From Leifsonia sp. PS1209 (lineage in GTDB: Bacteria; Actinomycetota; Actinomycetes; Actinomycetales; Microbacteriaceae), in assembly GCF_012317045.1 (NCBI RefSeq), contig NZ_CP051154.1, forward strand, positions 310,001 to 374,000: a stretch of DNA of 64,000 bases, in the 5' to 3' direction. Shown here piece after piece: positions 8,965 through 18,255 of the stretch. The translations under genes were made by a program, and so were the position numbers. Every line of letters begins with the position of its first letter. Positions within the stretch are counted from its first letter, which is position 1. The notes under the pieces are model-generated. The model ran no database searches. It was not told the DNA's origin and saw nothing but the letters and a program-made list of their open reading frames with translations.

Positions 8965-9339
8965 AACACCCGGTTCACCCCGGCGAGCCGCCGACCCGCC
9001 ACCCCTGTTCGGGGGTAACGTGCGGCACCAAATGGAGCGGTCGATTCTTACCCTCTTCACCGTGACGCTGGCCTCGCTGGGCGAGTCCGGGCGGCGGAGA
9101 CGCATCGTGGCTGAGACTCCCGAACTTCAGAGTCGAAGTCGCCACTCCACCATCGAATCCGGGAGCGCCGCCCCGAAGCTCATATCCCCGGCGCAGCTCG
9201 GAACATCCAACCTTCCTAATCCAAGGCGGGGCTCCTGCGCGCCAATTCGCGCTGACAAAGCCCTGTTCTGACGAGCCGTCCCCGACTCGAACCCGGTCCT
9301 TCGCAGTAGCCACTTCCATGCAAGGAAGGTTGTGATCTC
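8965..9339. other. non-coding stretch before the conjugation block
   Basis: About 375 bp with open frames on both strands, none with a convincing ribosome site or protein-like composition. It probably holds the promoter of the conjugation operon. The sequence AAGGAAGG at 9322-9329 precedes the GTG start at 9340. I see no repeat or RNA structure I could support. Confidence 0.4.
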
Positions 9340-10089
9340 GTGGCTGGAGGAACCAAAGTCCGCGCGCGGACAGATGCTCTTCTCACCGAGCTGCTCCGTG
9401 AAGTCGACACGTTGCGACCGTACGTCCGCTTCCAATTGCGCGGCTGGCCGAATGAGGTCGACGCCGTCTTACAGCAGGCCCGCGAAACGGTCTGGCACCG
9501 ATGCTCCACCTTTGACCCGGAGCTGGGGACTCCGCATGCTTTCGCGTTCGGCATCACCCGTCACGTCGTGCTTCGGGAGATCGAGCGGAAGTATCGCCCG
9601 ATGGACGAAATCACCATCGATGTCAACATCGAGTCCGACTCGGACATCGACCCGCTCGAGACGATGATCCGCCGGTTCGACGCTCACCGCTGGATGGTGT
9701 TGGTCGCCGACTACGTCGGCCCATCCGACTGGCATGTGATGAGCGACCTGAGCCTGGCAAACGGTGACGCCGAGCGCGTGGCGGAAACTCATCACCTGTC
9801 CAAGCGCAGTGTCCGCACGATCCGCGAGCGGGTGTGCCAGACCGCCCGAACCGTGCTCGCCGCGCTCGCGGCCGCGGACGCGGGACTGCCGATGACCGGT
9901 TCGGTGATCGTGTCGTGCGTGCCCGAGATCGGCGGTTTTCGGGAAGTCGCCGAGATGATCGGCGACGACGCAGACACCATCGCCGCCACCCTCCACATCC
10001 ATCCCGGCTCGGCGCGAGCGCGGATCGCGACCGCCAAGCGATTGCTGATGATCGCCCGGGACGTCCTCGAGTTGGAGGTGGCGGCATGA
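9340..10089 (+). CDS. sigma-70-like regulatory protein, first gene of conjugation operon
   Basis: 249 residues. Residues about 25-90 (DTLRPYVRFQLRGWPNEVDAVLQQARETVWHRCSTFDPELGTPHAFAFGITRHVVLREI) look like sigma region 2 of ECF factors. Residues about 140-170 (NGDAERVAETHHLSKRSVRTIRERV) look like the region 4 helix-turn-helix. A second HTH-like segment follows near 205-235. It overlaps the next gene (ATGA). It could be a dedicated sigma factor for element promoters or a degenerate regulator. Confidence 0.6.
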   Translation: MAGGTKVRARTDALLTELLREVDTLRPYVRFQLRGWPNEVDAVLQQARETVWHRCSTFDPELGTPHAFAFGITRHVVLREIERKYRPMDEITIDVNIESDSDIDPLETMIRRFDAHRWMVLVADYVGPSDWHVMSDLSLANGDAERVAETHHLSKRSVRTIRERVCQTARTVLAALAAADAGLPMTGSVIVSCVPEIGGFREVAEMIGDDADTIAATLHIHPGSARARIATAKRLLMIARDVLELEVAA

Positions 10090-11189
10090 TCAGTGCGGGC
10101 GCGGCGGCAGCTCATGCCGTGACGCATCCGAAAACGACTCGGAACCTGCTGATCGTCGCGGCCGTCATCGTGCTGGTCGTCCCTGTCGCTCTCGTCGCCG
10201 TGCCGGTGTCGCTAGTGCTCGCGATGGGGGCGAACGGGTTCGGTGGCGGCGGGGGAGTGTGCGGCGGATCCGTCCCGTCGGTCGAGGCGGGTCAGAACGT
10301 GGACGGGTACGGGCCTGATCAGTTGAGAATCGCCGCGACGATCATCACTGTCGGCCAGCAGATGAGCGTGCCCCCGCACGGGCAGACGCTCGCGTTGATG
10401 GTCGCGATCGGGGAGTCCGGCCTGCGCAACCTGGACCATGGCGACGCAGTGGACAACACCACGATCGGTGTCTTCCAGCAGGGCGCCGGCTATGGCACCC
10501 CTGGGGAGCGGATGGACCCGGCGACCGCAGCCGCCGCCTTTTACACACGCATGCTGCACGTCCCGGATTGGCAGGCCCTCGCGCCGACCCTGGTCGCCCA
10601 CGCGGTCCAGATCAACGCCGACCCGTACCACTACGCCCCGTTCTGGACTCCCGCCGAGCAGGTCCTCGCCGCACTGACGGGAGCGAGCGCCCGTGCGTGT
10701 CAGGTGCCGGCAGACGCTGCCGCTGCCGCTGTAGTCCTGGTTGGTGCGATTCAGGCGAAGAAGCTGAATTTCCTCGAACCCCGCTACCAGCAGCAGGTCA
10801 TCAACATGGCTGACGGTACCGCGACGCCGGATTGCACGATCGACGCGCACGTCCTCCAGCTGATCGTCGTAGCTGTCCAGGCCTTCCAGCAGGTCGGAGT
10901 CAGCGACCTCAACCGGCGCTGCACAGGCACAACCCCAGGAGCGGGAACAGCGTCCGCCCATTGGAAGGGCAAGGCTGTCGACTTCTACGCGATCAACCGC
11001 CAATCCCTAACCGGCGCCGACCCGCTTTCCGTCCAGCTGATCCACGCCCTGGACCCTTTCGCGCCGCGCGGGTCATCGGTCGGTCAAAGCGACTGCCGGT
11101 CCCGTGCGCACATGACGCTCGGTGTGCTCATGAACTTCACCAGCGACTTTCCCGATACCTGCAACCACCAGCACATCCAAGTGCCCTGA
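10086..11189 (+). CDS. conjugation cell-wall hydrolase (VirB1-like role)
   Basis: 367 residues from ATG 10086, which overlaps the preceding stop. There is one transmembrane helix (about 20-45), then an extracellular Gly-rich linker. A lytic-transglycosylase-like region follows with the likely catalytic Glu in IGESGLRNL and the downstream GVFQQGAGYGTPGERMDP. The C-terminal domain has AHWKGKAVDFYAIN and CNHQHIQVP; spacing of His/Asp/His resembles a zinc D,D-peptidase fold. It would open peptidoglycan for the transfer channel. Confidence 0.75.
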   Translation: MISAGAAAAHAVTHPKTTRNLLIVAAVIVLVVPVALVAVPVSLVLAMGANGFGGGGGVCGGSVPSVEAGQNVDGYGPDQLRIAATIITVGQQMSVPPHGQTLALMVAIGESGLRNLDHGDAVDNTTIGVFQQGAGYGTPGERMDPATAAAAFYTRMLHVPDWQALAPTLVAHAVQINADPYHYAPFWTPAEQVLAALTGASARACQVPADAAAAAVVLVGAIQAKKLNFLEPRYQQQVINMADGTATPDCTIDAHVLQLIVVAVQAFQQVGVSDLNRRCTGTTPGAGTASAHWKGKAVDFYAINRQSLTGADPLSVQLIHALDPFAPRGSSVGQSDCRSRAHMTLGVLMNFTSDFPDTCNHQHIQVP

Positions 11190-11230
11190 CCAAACGAGTC
11201 TCCCAAATGCGCGCCACAAATCGCTCCGTA

Positions 11231-11246
11231 CCGGAAGTTCTAAGTG
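11231..11246 (+). promoter_or_regulatory. shared 16-bp element, copy 1 (before lipoprotein/T4SS genes)
   Basis: CCGGAAGTTCTAAGTG is present here exactly as upstream of ssb (19177-19192) and relaxase (34561-34546, minus). Its last three bases are a GTG with GGAAG placed six bases before, a plausible ribosome site. Here that GTG opens a 10-codon frame (GTG AAG GAC ... AAC TGA) ending one base before the lipoprotein ATG at 11278. A TGCGCGC block lies about 15 bp upstream. It is either a common promoter/operator or a conserved translation start with a leader peptide. Confidence 0.6.
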
Positions 11247-11277
11247 AAGGACGCATACGAAACCGAGGTGAACTGAG

Positions 11278-11937
11278 ATGAACAAGAAGCTGATCGCACT
11301 CGTTGCCCTCCTTCCATGCCTGGCCCTCGCCGGCTGCGTCGGCACGACGCCAACACGGAACCCGTCGTTCACCACAGTCGCGCCGGCCAAACCAACGCCG
11401 ACGTCGACGTCCGCACAGGATGCGATGCCGGCGGCATCAGGCATCGTCAGCAGCGTCTGGGTCGACGTCTACCCCGGCACCACCTTCAAGGCCAAGCACG
11501 GCTGCCGGTGCACGCTCCCGGACTCGCCTTCCGAGCTCTTCCCGGTCGGAACCCGAGTGCTGTTGCTGAAGGTCACTATGACCGGCAAGTGGATCCCCTC
11601 CCAGGGCAACCAGGACTTCCAGGACGTCACCGGCACCACCCTTAAGGGCACCCAGTTCGACGGCCGCCCCGAACTCGCCGTCCTCGACACCGTCGACGGA
11701 CCCGCCGCCGCCAAAGCCGTTGGCGTGCCCTGGCTGCCCGCGGGGCTCTTCCATGGACAGTCGACTTGGACGGTCCCGAACGAGAAGAGCCGATCGTTCG
11801 CCGCCGCCTACTACGTCCCCGCCGGAGTCGACCAACTCGAACTCACCGTGAACATCCCGTCAGAGGGCAAGGCGAACATCCTCACCGTCCCCCTTCCGGC
11901 CTCCGCGACCGGCGCAGCCTCCGCGAGCGGGGAGTGA
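11278..11937 (+). CDS. conjugation-associated lipoprotein
   Basis: 219 residues with a type II signal peptide: charged MNKK, hydrophobic core and lipobox LALAGC (Cys about residue 19). A Thr/Pro-rich linker follows, then a beta-rich domain with GCRCTLPDSPSELFPVGTRVLLLKVTMTGKWIP. It is therefore anchored outside the membrane. It sits between the wall hydrolase and small membrane proteins of the transfer system, so a structural role in the channel is likely. No enzyme motif is visible. Confidence 0.8.
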   Translation: MNKKLIALVALLPCLALAGCVGTTPTRNPSFTTVAPAKPTPTSTSAQDAMPAASGIVSSVWVDVYPGTTFKAKHGCRCTLPDSPSELFPVGTRVLLLKVTMTGKWIPSQGNQDFQDVTGTTLKGTQFDGRPELAVLDTVDGPAAAKAVGVPWLPAGLFHGQSTWTVPNEKSRSFAAAYYVPAGVDQLELTVNIPSEGKANILTVPLPASATGAASASGE

Positions 11938-11942
11938 CCGTC

Positions 11943-12098
11943 ATGAACCTGATCTTCAACCTGCTCGGCCTGCTGGGCCTGATCTTCATCGCTCTGCTCG
12001 GCATCGCCGCCTCCGGCTACCTCGCCGCACGGCGAATGTGCGAAGCACAAGAACCCGAACCGTCGACCGATCCCACGGAAAGGAACCAAGAATCATGA
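11943..12098 (+). CDS. small single-pass membrane protein of the conjugation operon
   Basis: 51 residues from ATG 11943. It is almost entirely one long hydrophobic helix (LIFNLLGLLGLIFIALLGIAASGYLAA) followed by a charged cytoplasmic tail. Its stop overlaps the next ATG (12095-12098), which supports real translation inside the operon. Function unknown; it may be a channel accessory subunit. Confidence 0.65.
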   Translation: MNLIFNLLGLLGLIFIALLGIAASGYLAARRMCEAQEPEPSTDPTERNQES

Positions 12099-12418
12099 AC
12101 ACCCTCAACGAAGCCCTCGTCACGGTCCACGCACGCATCATTACCGTGGCGGCGGTGCCGAACCCCAGCCCGGACTTCTCCGGGCCCGGCGTCGGGGCCT
12201 TGCAGACGATCGCGAACGTCGTGTTCGCCATCGTGCTCATCCTCGGTGTGATCGGCGGCCTGATCGCCGCCGGGTTTATCGTCGTCGGCCACGTCTCCAG
12301 CAACGGCCGTGTGCAGAAGGCTGGGATCATCGGCGTGCTCAGCTGCCTCGCCGGGGTTGCAGTCGCCGGCAGCATCGCCGGACTCATCAACTGGGGCCAG
12401 TCGCTCCACGTGGCGTGA
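12095..12418 (+). CDS. two-helix membrane protein, VirB2/TrbC-like
   Basis: 107 residues from ATG 12095. After about 50 residues come two hydrophobic helices: NVVFAIVLILGVIGGLIAAGFIVVG and AGIIGVLSCLAGVAVAGSIAGLI. Small two-helix proteins preceding a VirB6/TrbL-like gene are the Gram-positive counterparts of the VirB2/TrbC pilin in gene order. Overlaps neighbours on both sides by four bases. The family call is by architecture and position only. Confidence 0.65.
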   Translation: MNTLNEALVTVHARIITVAAVPNPSPDFSGPGVGALQTIANVVFAIVLILGVIGGLIAAGFIVVGHVSSNGRVQKAGIIGVLSCLAGVAVAGSIAGLINWGQSLHVA

Positions 12419-13467
12419 CCATCATGATCGCCACTCTCGCTTCCGCACCGCCGGATCCGTTCGCCCCGAACTATGGCTGCTTTGTCGCCGACTTCGGCTG
12501 CCAGGCCTCCCAAACCGTCGCCCAGTTCATGGGGTCCACCATCAAGAACCTCGGCGACTTCATCGCCACGATGATCGCCGGCTCCTTCAACACGAACATC
12601 GACCAGGCCAGCTGGAACATCGCCCACTCGCAATTCCTGTTCTGGATCGCCGTCACCGCACCCGTCATCTTGATCGTCGCGCTGGTCCAGATCGGCATCG
12701 CGATGATCCTGCAGGACTGGTCGCGCATCGGCCGCACCGCCGCCGGTGCCGCCCTTGCCATCCCGTTCAGCGCGATCTGCGTGTGGGGGATGCAGAAGGC
12801 TTCCGGCATCACCGACGACATCACGCACGCGCTTACCACCGCAGTCCAAGGCGGCGACCTGAGCCAAAGCCTGCTCCGGGTCGTCGGCCTCTTCGACGCC
12901 CCGAAGCAGATCCACGGCGCCGTCATGAAGACCATGCAGTTCTCCCAGGACGGCGTGATCTGGGGTATGGCCACCCAAGGGGCACAGGGTCCAGGCTCCG
13001 TCGGCGAATACGTGATGGCGCTGCTCATCGTCGGCTTGATGATGATCGCCTCGCTGTTCCTGTTCATCGCCATGTCGATCCGCGAGTTCGGGCTCCTGGC
13101 GCTGGCCGCGATGGCTCCGGTCGGGCTGATGATGATCGGCCAGCCCAAGCTCACAGCCTGGGCGCAACGCTGGCTGAACCTCTCCGTCGGGTTGCTTATC
13201 GCCAAGCCCCTGGCCGCCGGCGTCGTCCTCCTAGCGGTCGAGCTGACCAAAGCCAGCCTCAGTATCGGCGTCATCCTCGTCGCCGCCGGGGCGGTGATCG
13301 CCGCCTCGTTCAGCCCGCTCTGGGCGACCAAGCTCGTCTCGTTCGCCGGTGCTGAAGTCGGCACCGCGCTCCACCACCGGTTCTCCGTCCGCGATCAGTT
13401 CTCCCGGGCGAGCACCGCCGCCGCACCCGTCCGCACCGCGGCACGAGTCGTCAAGGTTGGGAGATAA
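12415..13467 (+). CDS. TrbL/VirB6-like conjugation membrane protein
   Basis: 350 residues from GTG 12415 (ATG 12424 also possible). There are 6-7 transmembrane segments, including FLFWIAVTAPVILIVALVQIGIAMI, VMALLIVGLMMIASLFLFIAMSI and LALAAMAPVGLMMIG, with an amphipathic N-terminus and a short basic C-terminal tail. This is the polytopic inner-membrane channel component of type IV secretion systems. It sits directly before the SCO6880-like gene. Confidence 0.82.
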   Translation: MTIMIATLASAPPDPFAPNYGCFVADFGCQASQTVAQFMGSTIKNLGDFIATMIAGSFNTNIDQASWNIAHSQFLFWIAVTAPVILIVALVQIGIAMILQDWSRIGRTAAGAALAIPFSAICVWGMQKASGITDDITHALTTAVQGGDLSQSLLRVVGLFDAPKQIHGAVMKTMQFSQDGVIWGMATQGAQGPGSVGEYVMALLIVGLMMIASLFLFIAMSIREFGLLALAAMAPVGLMMIGQPKLTAWAQRWLNLSVGLLIAKPLAAGVVLLAVELTKASLSIGVILVAAGAVIAASFSPLWATKLVSFAGAEVGTALHHRFSVRDQFSRASTAAAPVRTAARVVKVGR

Positions 13468-13470
13468 CTC

Positions 13471-15003
13471 ATGACCACCCTCACCGCCGACCAGATCATC
13501 ACCGAGGAAGGCGCACCCAGGGTCCGCTTCGCCGCCCGAGAACGCCGAGGGATCTTCCTCGGCCTGACGTTCCTGCAACTGGTCGTAATCGGCGTCGCCG
13601 TCGCGGTCCTATTCTCCACCCTCCTCATCGACATCAACGCGATCTGGGTGATGATCCCGATCGTCGCCGTCGTGGTGTTCTTCGCCCTCGCCACCTACCG
13701 GCGCGAACCGGTCATCGTGATCGTCGCCCAAGCTACGCGTTACGTGCGTCGCAGTCTGACTGGACAGACGATCTTCCGCCGAGATGTCTGGCTCCGCGTG
13801 AGCGTCGCCTCCCTCGACGTCGGGCACGCGCAGGTCGCCGCGGTCACCCCGGTCGTGACCTCCAAGTTCCTCCTCCCCGGCGCGCTCGGGGACGCGCAGA
13901 TCATCCAGATCCCCGGTGCCGGCGGCTTCATCTACAACGCCCGCGGAAGACTCGCCTCCGTCACCGTCAAGGTCGGATCGAAAGCCTGGGCGCTGCGCGA
14001 CAAGGGCACCCAGGAGGCCGCGTACGACGGGTTCGTGGAATGGCTCAGCTCGCTGGAGAACCTGCCCGGTGTCCGTGAGACCACCATCCGGATCCGCGTC
14101 GACCGGGCGTCCTCGAATGAGTTGCGGGACTACTTGGTCGTTAGGGAGAACGAACACGACCCGCAGGTCACCGCCGAGCTGCGCGAGCAGTATTGGGCGC
14201 TGACCCAGGCGGCCTCGAAGCGGTCGATGGGGTTCACGAACTACATCACCCTCACCTTCGACACCGCCGCGCTCAACGGCGCTATCCGCGACGCGGGGAA
14301 AGGACTCACCGGCCTTGCCGCCGTGCTCAAGGAGCGGGTCGCCGGCATCGAGACGTCCATGGAGCACGCCCGGCTCACCCCGGCCGGATGGCTGACTTCG
14401 GACGAGCTCGACGAGCTGAACGCCCTGTCCGCCGACCCCGTGGCCGCAGCGACGCGACGTGAGCAGGACTCCGGGATCGTATCTGCGCCGTCGCCGGTGA
14501 TGGGGATCGACGAGGGCTGGGATGCGATGCGGGTGGACGAGTCCTGGCACCAGACCTTTTGGGTCGCCGAGTGGCCGCGCACAGACGTCCGCACCGGATT
14601 CCTCGAGCCACTTCTCTATACCGGCGATGCGACCAGGGTGATCACCCTGCAGGTGCGGCCGGTGGCGACTCACAAGGCGCTGGCCCAGCTGAATCGGGCC
14701 CAGTCGGACATGGAGACCGCAGCGACGATTCGGATGAAGCTGTCGTCGCGGATTCCGCTGACCCATCTGCGGGAGGAGGAGGACCTCGCGGTGCGGGAGC
14801 ATGACCTTGTCGACGGGTTCGGCGACGTCCAGTACCGCGGGTTCGTGACGATCTCCGCCGAGTCCAAGGACGCTCTCGCCAAGGCGCGCACTGATATCGA
14901 GCAGGCCTCGCATCCGGCACGTCTCGTGCTGGCGTCCATGTCAGGGCAGCAGGCAGCCGGGTTCGTCACCGCGGCACTCCCGGTCCCGCTGGAAGGGGAA
15001 TGA
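13471..15003 (+). CDS. SCO6880/PrgI-like conjugation protein
   Basis: 510 residues. The N-terminus RVRFAARERRGIFLGLTFLQLVVIGVAVAVLFSTLLIDINAIWVMIPIVAVVVFFALATYRREP carries two transmembrane helices, the PrgI-like layout. A large cytoplasmic domain follows with no Walker motif. This family (SCO6880 group) regularly sits between the VirB6-like and VirB4-like genes in actinobacterial elements. It is probably a VirB3/VirB4-N-terminal-like scaffold for the ATPase. Confidence 0.82.
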   Translation: MTTLTADQIITEEGAPRVRFAARERRGIFLGLTFLQLVVIGVAVAVLFSTLLIDINAIWVMIPIVAVVVFFALATYRREPVIVIVAQATRYVRRSLTGQTIFRRDVWLRVSVASLDVGHAQVAAVTPVVTSKFLLPGALGDAQIIQIPGAGGFIYNARGRLASVTVKVGSKAWALRDKGTQEAAYDGFVEWLSSLENLPGVRETTIRIRVDRASSNELRDYLVVRENEHDPQVTAELREQYWALTQAASKRSMGFTNYITLTFDTAALNGAIRDAGKGLTGLAAVLKERVAGIETSMEHARLTPAGWLTSDELDELNALSADPVAAATRREQDSGIVSAPSPVMGIDEGWDAMRVDESWHQTFWVAEWPRTDVRTGFLEPLLYTGDATRVITLQVRPVATHKALAQLNRAQSDMETAATIRMKLSSRIPLTHLREEEDLAVREHDLVDGFGDVQYRGFVTISAESKDALAKARTDIEQASHPARLVLASMSGQQAAGFVTAALPVPLEGE

Positions 15004-15004
15004 C

Positions 15005-16453
15005 ATGAAGCAGTCAGCTGTCATCGGTCGCATCCCGGCGAATGAGAAGCCGGGAGCGAACGGCCGCCACCGCCAGACCGCCACGGCGGAGAAGAACTCG
15101 TCCTGGAAGCTGCAGACTGCGGAGTTGCCGGCGTCGAAGATGCCGGCGTGGGGGTGGAAACAGCCGCACAACCTGCGTGGCCCACTGCGCGCCACCCCAC
15201 CCGCACACCGCTGCTCGTCCAAAGTGCTGGGTGGTGCGTATCCGTTTCTGGCCGAGACCGGGGACATCCTCACCGGCGCGTACATCGGCGAGAACCTGCT
15301 CTCCCGGGCTCCGTTCTGCTTCGACCCCTGGGACGCGTACTCCGCCGAAGCCGTCCGCTCCCACTCCGTCGCCATCCTCGGCGTCAAGGGCACCGGCAAG
15401 TCGATGCTGGCCAAGTCCTGGTCCTCCCGGCTCGCCCGGCTGGGTCGCAAGATCGCCGTCCCGCACGACCCCAACGGGGAGTGGGTGCGCGTTGCCGCGT
15501 ACGTTGGCGGCACCTCCATCTCCGTCGGCCCCGGCAAGGCTGCGCGGATCAATCTGCTCGATGAGGGTCCACGGGACCTCTCGTTCTCGGATGAGGACTG
15601 GAACCAGAACGTACTCCAATACCGTCGTGCGACGGTGAAGACGATCATCCGCCGGCTCCGCGAGGGCGGGAACCTGGAGCCGGTCGAGCACACGGCCCTC
15701 GACGTCGCCCTCGACGCCCTCCGCGGGAACTCCACCGTTACCATCACTCACGTCTACGACCGCCTCGTCGACCCCAACGAAACCATCCCGACAGAGGTCG
15801 CGGACGCTGGCCACCGCCTCGCTCACTCGCTGCGTCGAATGGTGTCCGGAGACCTCACCGGCTTCTTCGACGGGCCCTCCACCGTCCGCTTCGACGCGGA
15901 CGCCCCAATGATGGTCGTCGACACCTCCGCACTGAAGGGCGCGTCGCCGGAAGCGCAGGCGCTCGCTCGGCTGGCGACCGCGAACTGGATCCGCCGCTCC
16001 AGCTTGGGCGCGAACCGGCAAGCTCGCGTCATCATCCATGAAGAGGCCGCAGTCGAACTTCTCAACGACGTCTCCGGCGGCGACGGCCTCGCCGACCGCG
16101 TGGAGGACGAGAAGGTCGCCCGCCACCTCGGCACCTCCAACTGGTACCTCCTGCATCGAGTCGCCGACCTGGACGCGCTTGGCGACCGCAACAGTGCCCT
16201 CCACTCCCGCGCTCTCGGCCTCCTGGCCGACTGCGAGACCCGCATCTCCTACGCGCAACATTCCGGTGAGATCGCGCGGTCGCGGGAGATCCTGGGCTGG
16301 AACGACACCCAGGCCGACCTCGTCCGCAAGCTTCATAAGGGTGAAGGGCTGTGGCAGATCGGACAGGACCGGGTAGCGAAGGTCCGCAACATCTGCACCG
16401 ACTACGAACTCGGCATCTTCCGCACCGACGCCATGGGGGGTGAGCGGGCATGA
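15005..16453 (+). CDS. VirB4-like conjugation ATPase
   Basis: 482 residues. Walker A is GVKGTGKS at about 126-133 and a Walker B-like stretch is ARVIIHEEAAVEL. The ISYAQHSGEIARSREILGWNDTQADLVRKLHKGEGLWQIGQ region matches the C-terminal part of VirB4/TraC ATPases. The N-terminus is basic and lacks membrane helices. It probably works with the preceding SCO6880-like protein as one split VirB4 machine powering the channel. Stop overlaps the TraG-like ATG. Confidence 0.85.
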   Translation: MKQSAVIGRIPANEKPGANGRHRQTATAEKNSSWKLQTAELPASKMPAWGWKQPHNLRGPLRATPPAHRCSSKVLGGAYPFLAETGDILTGAYIGENLLSRAPFCFDPWDAYSAEAVRSHSVAILGVKGTGKSMLAKSWSSRLARLGRKIAVPHDPNGEWVRVAAYVGGTSISVGPGKAARINLLDEGPRDLSFSDEDWNQNVLQYRRATVKTIIRRLREGGNLEPVEHTALDVALDALRGNSTVTITHVYDRLVDPNETIPTEVADAGHRLAHSLRRMVSGDLTGFFDGPSTVRFDADAPMMVVDTSALKGASPEAQALARLATANWIRRSSLGANRQARVIIHEEAAVELLNDVSGGDGLADRVEDEKVARHLGTSNWYLLHRVADLDALGDRNSALHSRALGLLADCETRISYAQHSGEIARSREILGWNDTQADLVRKLHKGEGLWQIGQDRVAKVRNICTDYELGIFRTDAMGGERA

Positions 16454-18255
16454 GAACCCATGGCTCCACCTGGACCCAGTTGGCCGTCTACTGCCTCTTC
16501 GCCCTCGTCGCCGCCGGCGCCCTCACCACCGGCATCGCCAACGCCACCATCACCATAACCTGCGGCGGGGGAGGCCAGCCTGGGAGCGTCTTCGCCGGCC
16601 TCCAACTGGCCATCGGCGGCGACCCCAGCGGCTTCGCCCTCGCTCGCGGATGCGAAGCACCGGTGACCTTGGTCCGAGGGCTCGACCTCCTCGCGGTCTT
16701 CCTGCTTCTGAGCCTCGTGGCGGTGGTCGTGGTTTGGTGGCTTCGGTACCGCCAGTCTGATCGGCACTTCATCCACGAGCTCCGCGGCCGTGACGGGCTC
16801 GCCAAGCCCGGTGAGGTTCGCATGCACACCTCCGCACGCACGGCGCTCCAGCGTGCCAAGACGCTGCGCCCAGCGTTGGTGAACCCGGATCCGTCGGCTG
16901 CGGGGTGGAAGGTTGGCAGCGCTCACGGGCAGGACGTCTACGTGTCGATCGAGGACTCGATCGTCGTGGAAGGCGCGCCCCGCTCTGGAAAGGGCTACCG
17001 GTTCATCATCAACGCCATCCTTGACTGGGACGGCCCGCTCATCACCACCTCCACTCGCAACGACAATCTCTCCGCCACTATGCGCGAACGCGCCCGGCTC
17101 GGCGAGGTCACGGTGTTCGATCCCCAGGAGCTCACCGGCGTCCGCTCGGCGCTGCGGATCTCGCCGGTCGCCGGGTGCGAAGACCCCCTGGTGGCGGACC
17201 AGCGCGGTCAGGCGATCATCGCCGGCACCGCCCTGGGCGCCTCGAAGACCAACCAGGAATGGGCGCAAGTGTCTTCCTCCGTGCTCTCCCGACTGCTCCA
17301 CGCTGCAGCAGTATCCCAACGTGGCACCGATGCCTTGGCCCGGTGGGGCTCCAACCCGCGCCTCGCACGCGAAGCCGTGAGCGTGCTCGCCAACCAGGGG
17401 TCCCCCGGCTGGTCGGAGGACTTGGACGCGATCATCAACGGCGATGAGAAGCTCCTGGCGAACTCCTGGTTCGGCGTCTTCGGCGCGCTCCGACCGCTGT
17501 CCATCCCGTCGATCAGGAAGGCGATGACGCCGGGGCCGGGGGAGCAGTTCGACCTCGACGCGTTCCTCGCCGGATCTAACAGCCTCTACCTTGTCGGCAC
17601 CGGCGCCGGCGCCGGATCCGTCGGCGGGTTCCTCGGCGCGGTCCTCGACGACATCGTCGAGACCGCACGACGGAAAGCTCTTGCCTCGCCCGGGTCGCGG
17701 CTGGATCTGCCGCTCGCGCTGGTCCTGGACGAGATCGCGAACATGTTCTCCTGGCCTGCGCTGCCACGGATCATGGCCGATGGTGGCGGCATCGGCATCT
17801 CCACCATCGTCGTCCTCCAGGCCCTCTCGCAGGCCGAGACCGCCTGGTCGCGGTCTGAGGCCGACACGATCTGGTCGGCCGCCACCGCCAAGCTCCTCCT
17901 CGGCGGCGCATCCGACGTCGACCACCTGCGCGACATCGAATCTCTTCTCGGGACCCGGCGGATCCGGAACACGGGGCACTCCTATAACGACAACGGGTCG
18001 TCCACGAACGTGCAGAACGAGAAGGTCCCGGTGATGACAATCGACGAGATCCGCCGCATGCCCGAGACCGTCGGACTGCTCGCCTACCGCAACCGGCGCG
18101 GAATCCTGCTTGACCTGCGTGGCTGGACCGACCGCGACGACGCCCGCCAAGTCAGCGCGGGCAAGAAGCTCACCGAGCTCGACCAGCAGGTCGTGTTCGC
18201 CGAACAGTACCAAGCCGCGCTCGATCGCCGAGGATCAGCTGGAGAGGGAGACTGA
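16450..18255 (+). CDS. type IV coupling protein (TraG/VirD4-like)
   Basis: 601 residues. Two N-terminal transmembrane helices (about 11-33 and 78-98) are followed by a cytoplasmic motor domain with Walker A EGAPRSGKGYR (175-182) and Walker B LALVLDEIANM. Other TraG-type features are ITTSTRNDNL and IVVLQALSQAETAWS. The coupling protein brings the relaxase-bound strand to the channel and pumps DNA. It overlaps both neighbours by one to four bases. Confidence 0.92.
   Translation: MRTHGSTWTQLAVYCLFALVAAGALTTGIANATITITCGGGGQPGSVFAGLQLAIGGDPSGFALARGCEAPVTLVRGLDLLAVFLLLSLVAVVVVWWLRYRQSDRHFIHELRGRDGLAKPGEVRMHTSARTALQRAKTLRPALVNPDPSAAGWKVGSAHGQDVYVSIEDSIVVEGAPRSGKGYRFIINAILDWDGPLITTSTRNDNLSATMRERARLGEVTVFDPQELTGVRSALRISPVAGCEDPLVADQRGQAIIAGTALGASKTNQEWAQVSSSVLSRLLHAAAVSQRGTDALARWGSNPRLAREAVSVLANQGSPGWSEDLDAIINGDEKLLANSWFGVFGALRPLSIPSIRKAMTPGPGEQFDLDAFLAGSNSLYLVGTGAGAGSVGGFLGAVLDDIVETARRKALASPGSRLDLPLALVLDEIANMFSWPALPRIMADGGGIGISTIVVLQALSQAETAWSRSEADTIWSAATAKLLLGGASDVDHLRDIESLLGTRRIRNTGHSYNDNGSSTNVQNEKVPVMTIDEIRRMPETVGLLAYRNRRGILLDLRGWTDRDDARQVSAGKKLTELDQQVVFAEQYQAALDRRGSAGEGD

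Noticed and set aside
9834..10085. upstream extension of the wall-hydrolase frame
   Set aside because: It overlaps the sigma-like gene in another phase; ATG 10086 gives the usual four-base overlap and a proper membrane anchor.
13609..14913. 434-residue minus-strand frame opposite the SCO6880-like gene
   Set aside because: Shadow frame; the plus-strand product has membrane helices and fits the operon.
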